A stretch of 13,658 nucleotides of DNA. Source: an uncultured Muribaculum sp. (GTDB lineage Bacteria > Bacteroidota > Bacteroidia > Bacteroidales > Muribaculaceae). The stretch lies in the NCBI GenBank assembly GCA_910578835.1, contig CAJTSK010000052.1, forward strand, positions 1 through 13,658, given 5' to 3'. The notes beneath the pieces are model-generated. The model made no database searches and was not told where the DNA came from. It was given only the letters and a program-made list of their open reading frames with translations. Both the position numbers and the translations under genes were made by a program. This document shows positions 13,611 to 13,658 of the stretch, one piece after another (position 1 is the stretch's first letter; every line of letters starts with the position of its first letter).

Positions 13611-13611
13611 A

Positions 13612-13658
13612 GTATGGTGGGCATGCCATACATCTGTGGTGAAAGTCCACACGGGGCG
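13612..13658. other. Two stem-loops at the window edge, possible start of a structured RNA or group II intron
   Basis: GTATGG (13612-13617) pairs with CCATAC (13626-13631), and TGTGG (13635-13639) pairs with CCACA (13647-13651) around loop TGAAAGT. The phrase GGTGAAAGTCCAC is like phrases found in bacterial group II introns, and the composition is unlike the AT-rich spacers nearby. The window ends after 47 bases, so the identity cannot be settled. Confidence 0.3.

Noticed and set aside
13635..13658. RNase P RNA-like phrase (GAAAGTCC)
   Set aside because: The conserved surroundings of the RNase P region (GAGGAAAGTCCGGGC) are not there; the bases around it form a different stem.

Overview
The window looks like ordinary chromosome from a member of the Bacteroidales, most likely the Muribaculaceae. 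This is judged from gene content and style, not from a database match. Supporting signs: five well-placed promoters match the Bacteroidetes sigma-ABfr consensus (TTG or TTTG, 19-20 bp, then TAnnTTTG); starts mostly lack Shine-Dalgarno sequences; PurB, AsnRS, a DUF3822 protein beside RsmD, a Big_5-type lipoprotein and an RluB with a long Asn/Gly-rich N-terminus all fit this order.

Layout. A GC-rich stretch of small hairpins (1-120) precedes a rubrerythrin gene with its own terminator. Next is a rightward pair: a membrane-anchored protein-kinase-like protein that has lost its catalytic aspartate, and a YghO-like GNAT-fold protein. Facing it tail to tail, with one base between the stop codons, is a leftward three-gene unit: a large Ig-like lipoprotein, a DUF3822 protein and the 16S rRNA methyltransferase RsmD. 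A tRNA region follows: tRNA-Pro(CGG) rightward, and tRNA-Val(TAC) x2 plus tRNA-Ala(GGC) leftward, all with recognisable promoters and terminators. Then come purB and a secreted YhcH/YjgK/YiaL-family gene, ending at a strong terminator.

The 550-bp gap after that holds the most unusual object here. It is a 348-bp non-coding element (9214-9561) with near-perfect 33-bp terminal inverted repeats and a 3-bp TAA target duplication, so it is a MITE. Its two arms are also related to each other in inverted orientation well beyond the terminal repeats. Each arm carries a hairpin at the same place whose sequence differs while the pairing is kept. A Crp/Fnr-family regulator follows with its own promoter about 20 bp outside the element.

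The right end is a housekeeping unit: a long leader, an RluB-type pseudouridine synthase whose N-terminal half is a GGYNNNRQ repeat tract, and asnS, ending at a perfect 14-bp terminator. RsmD and RluB (rRNA modification), AsnRS and the tRNAs give the window a translation theme. The last 50 bases form two stem-loops that may begin a structured element, possibly a group II intron, cut by the window edge. No defence system, prophage or CRISPR array was seen. The candidates for something undescribed are the MITE with covarying hairpins, the tail-anchored pseudokinase and the repeat-bearing RluB.
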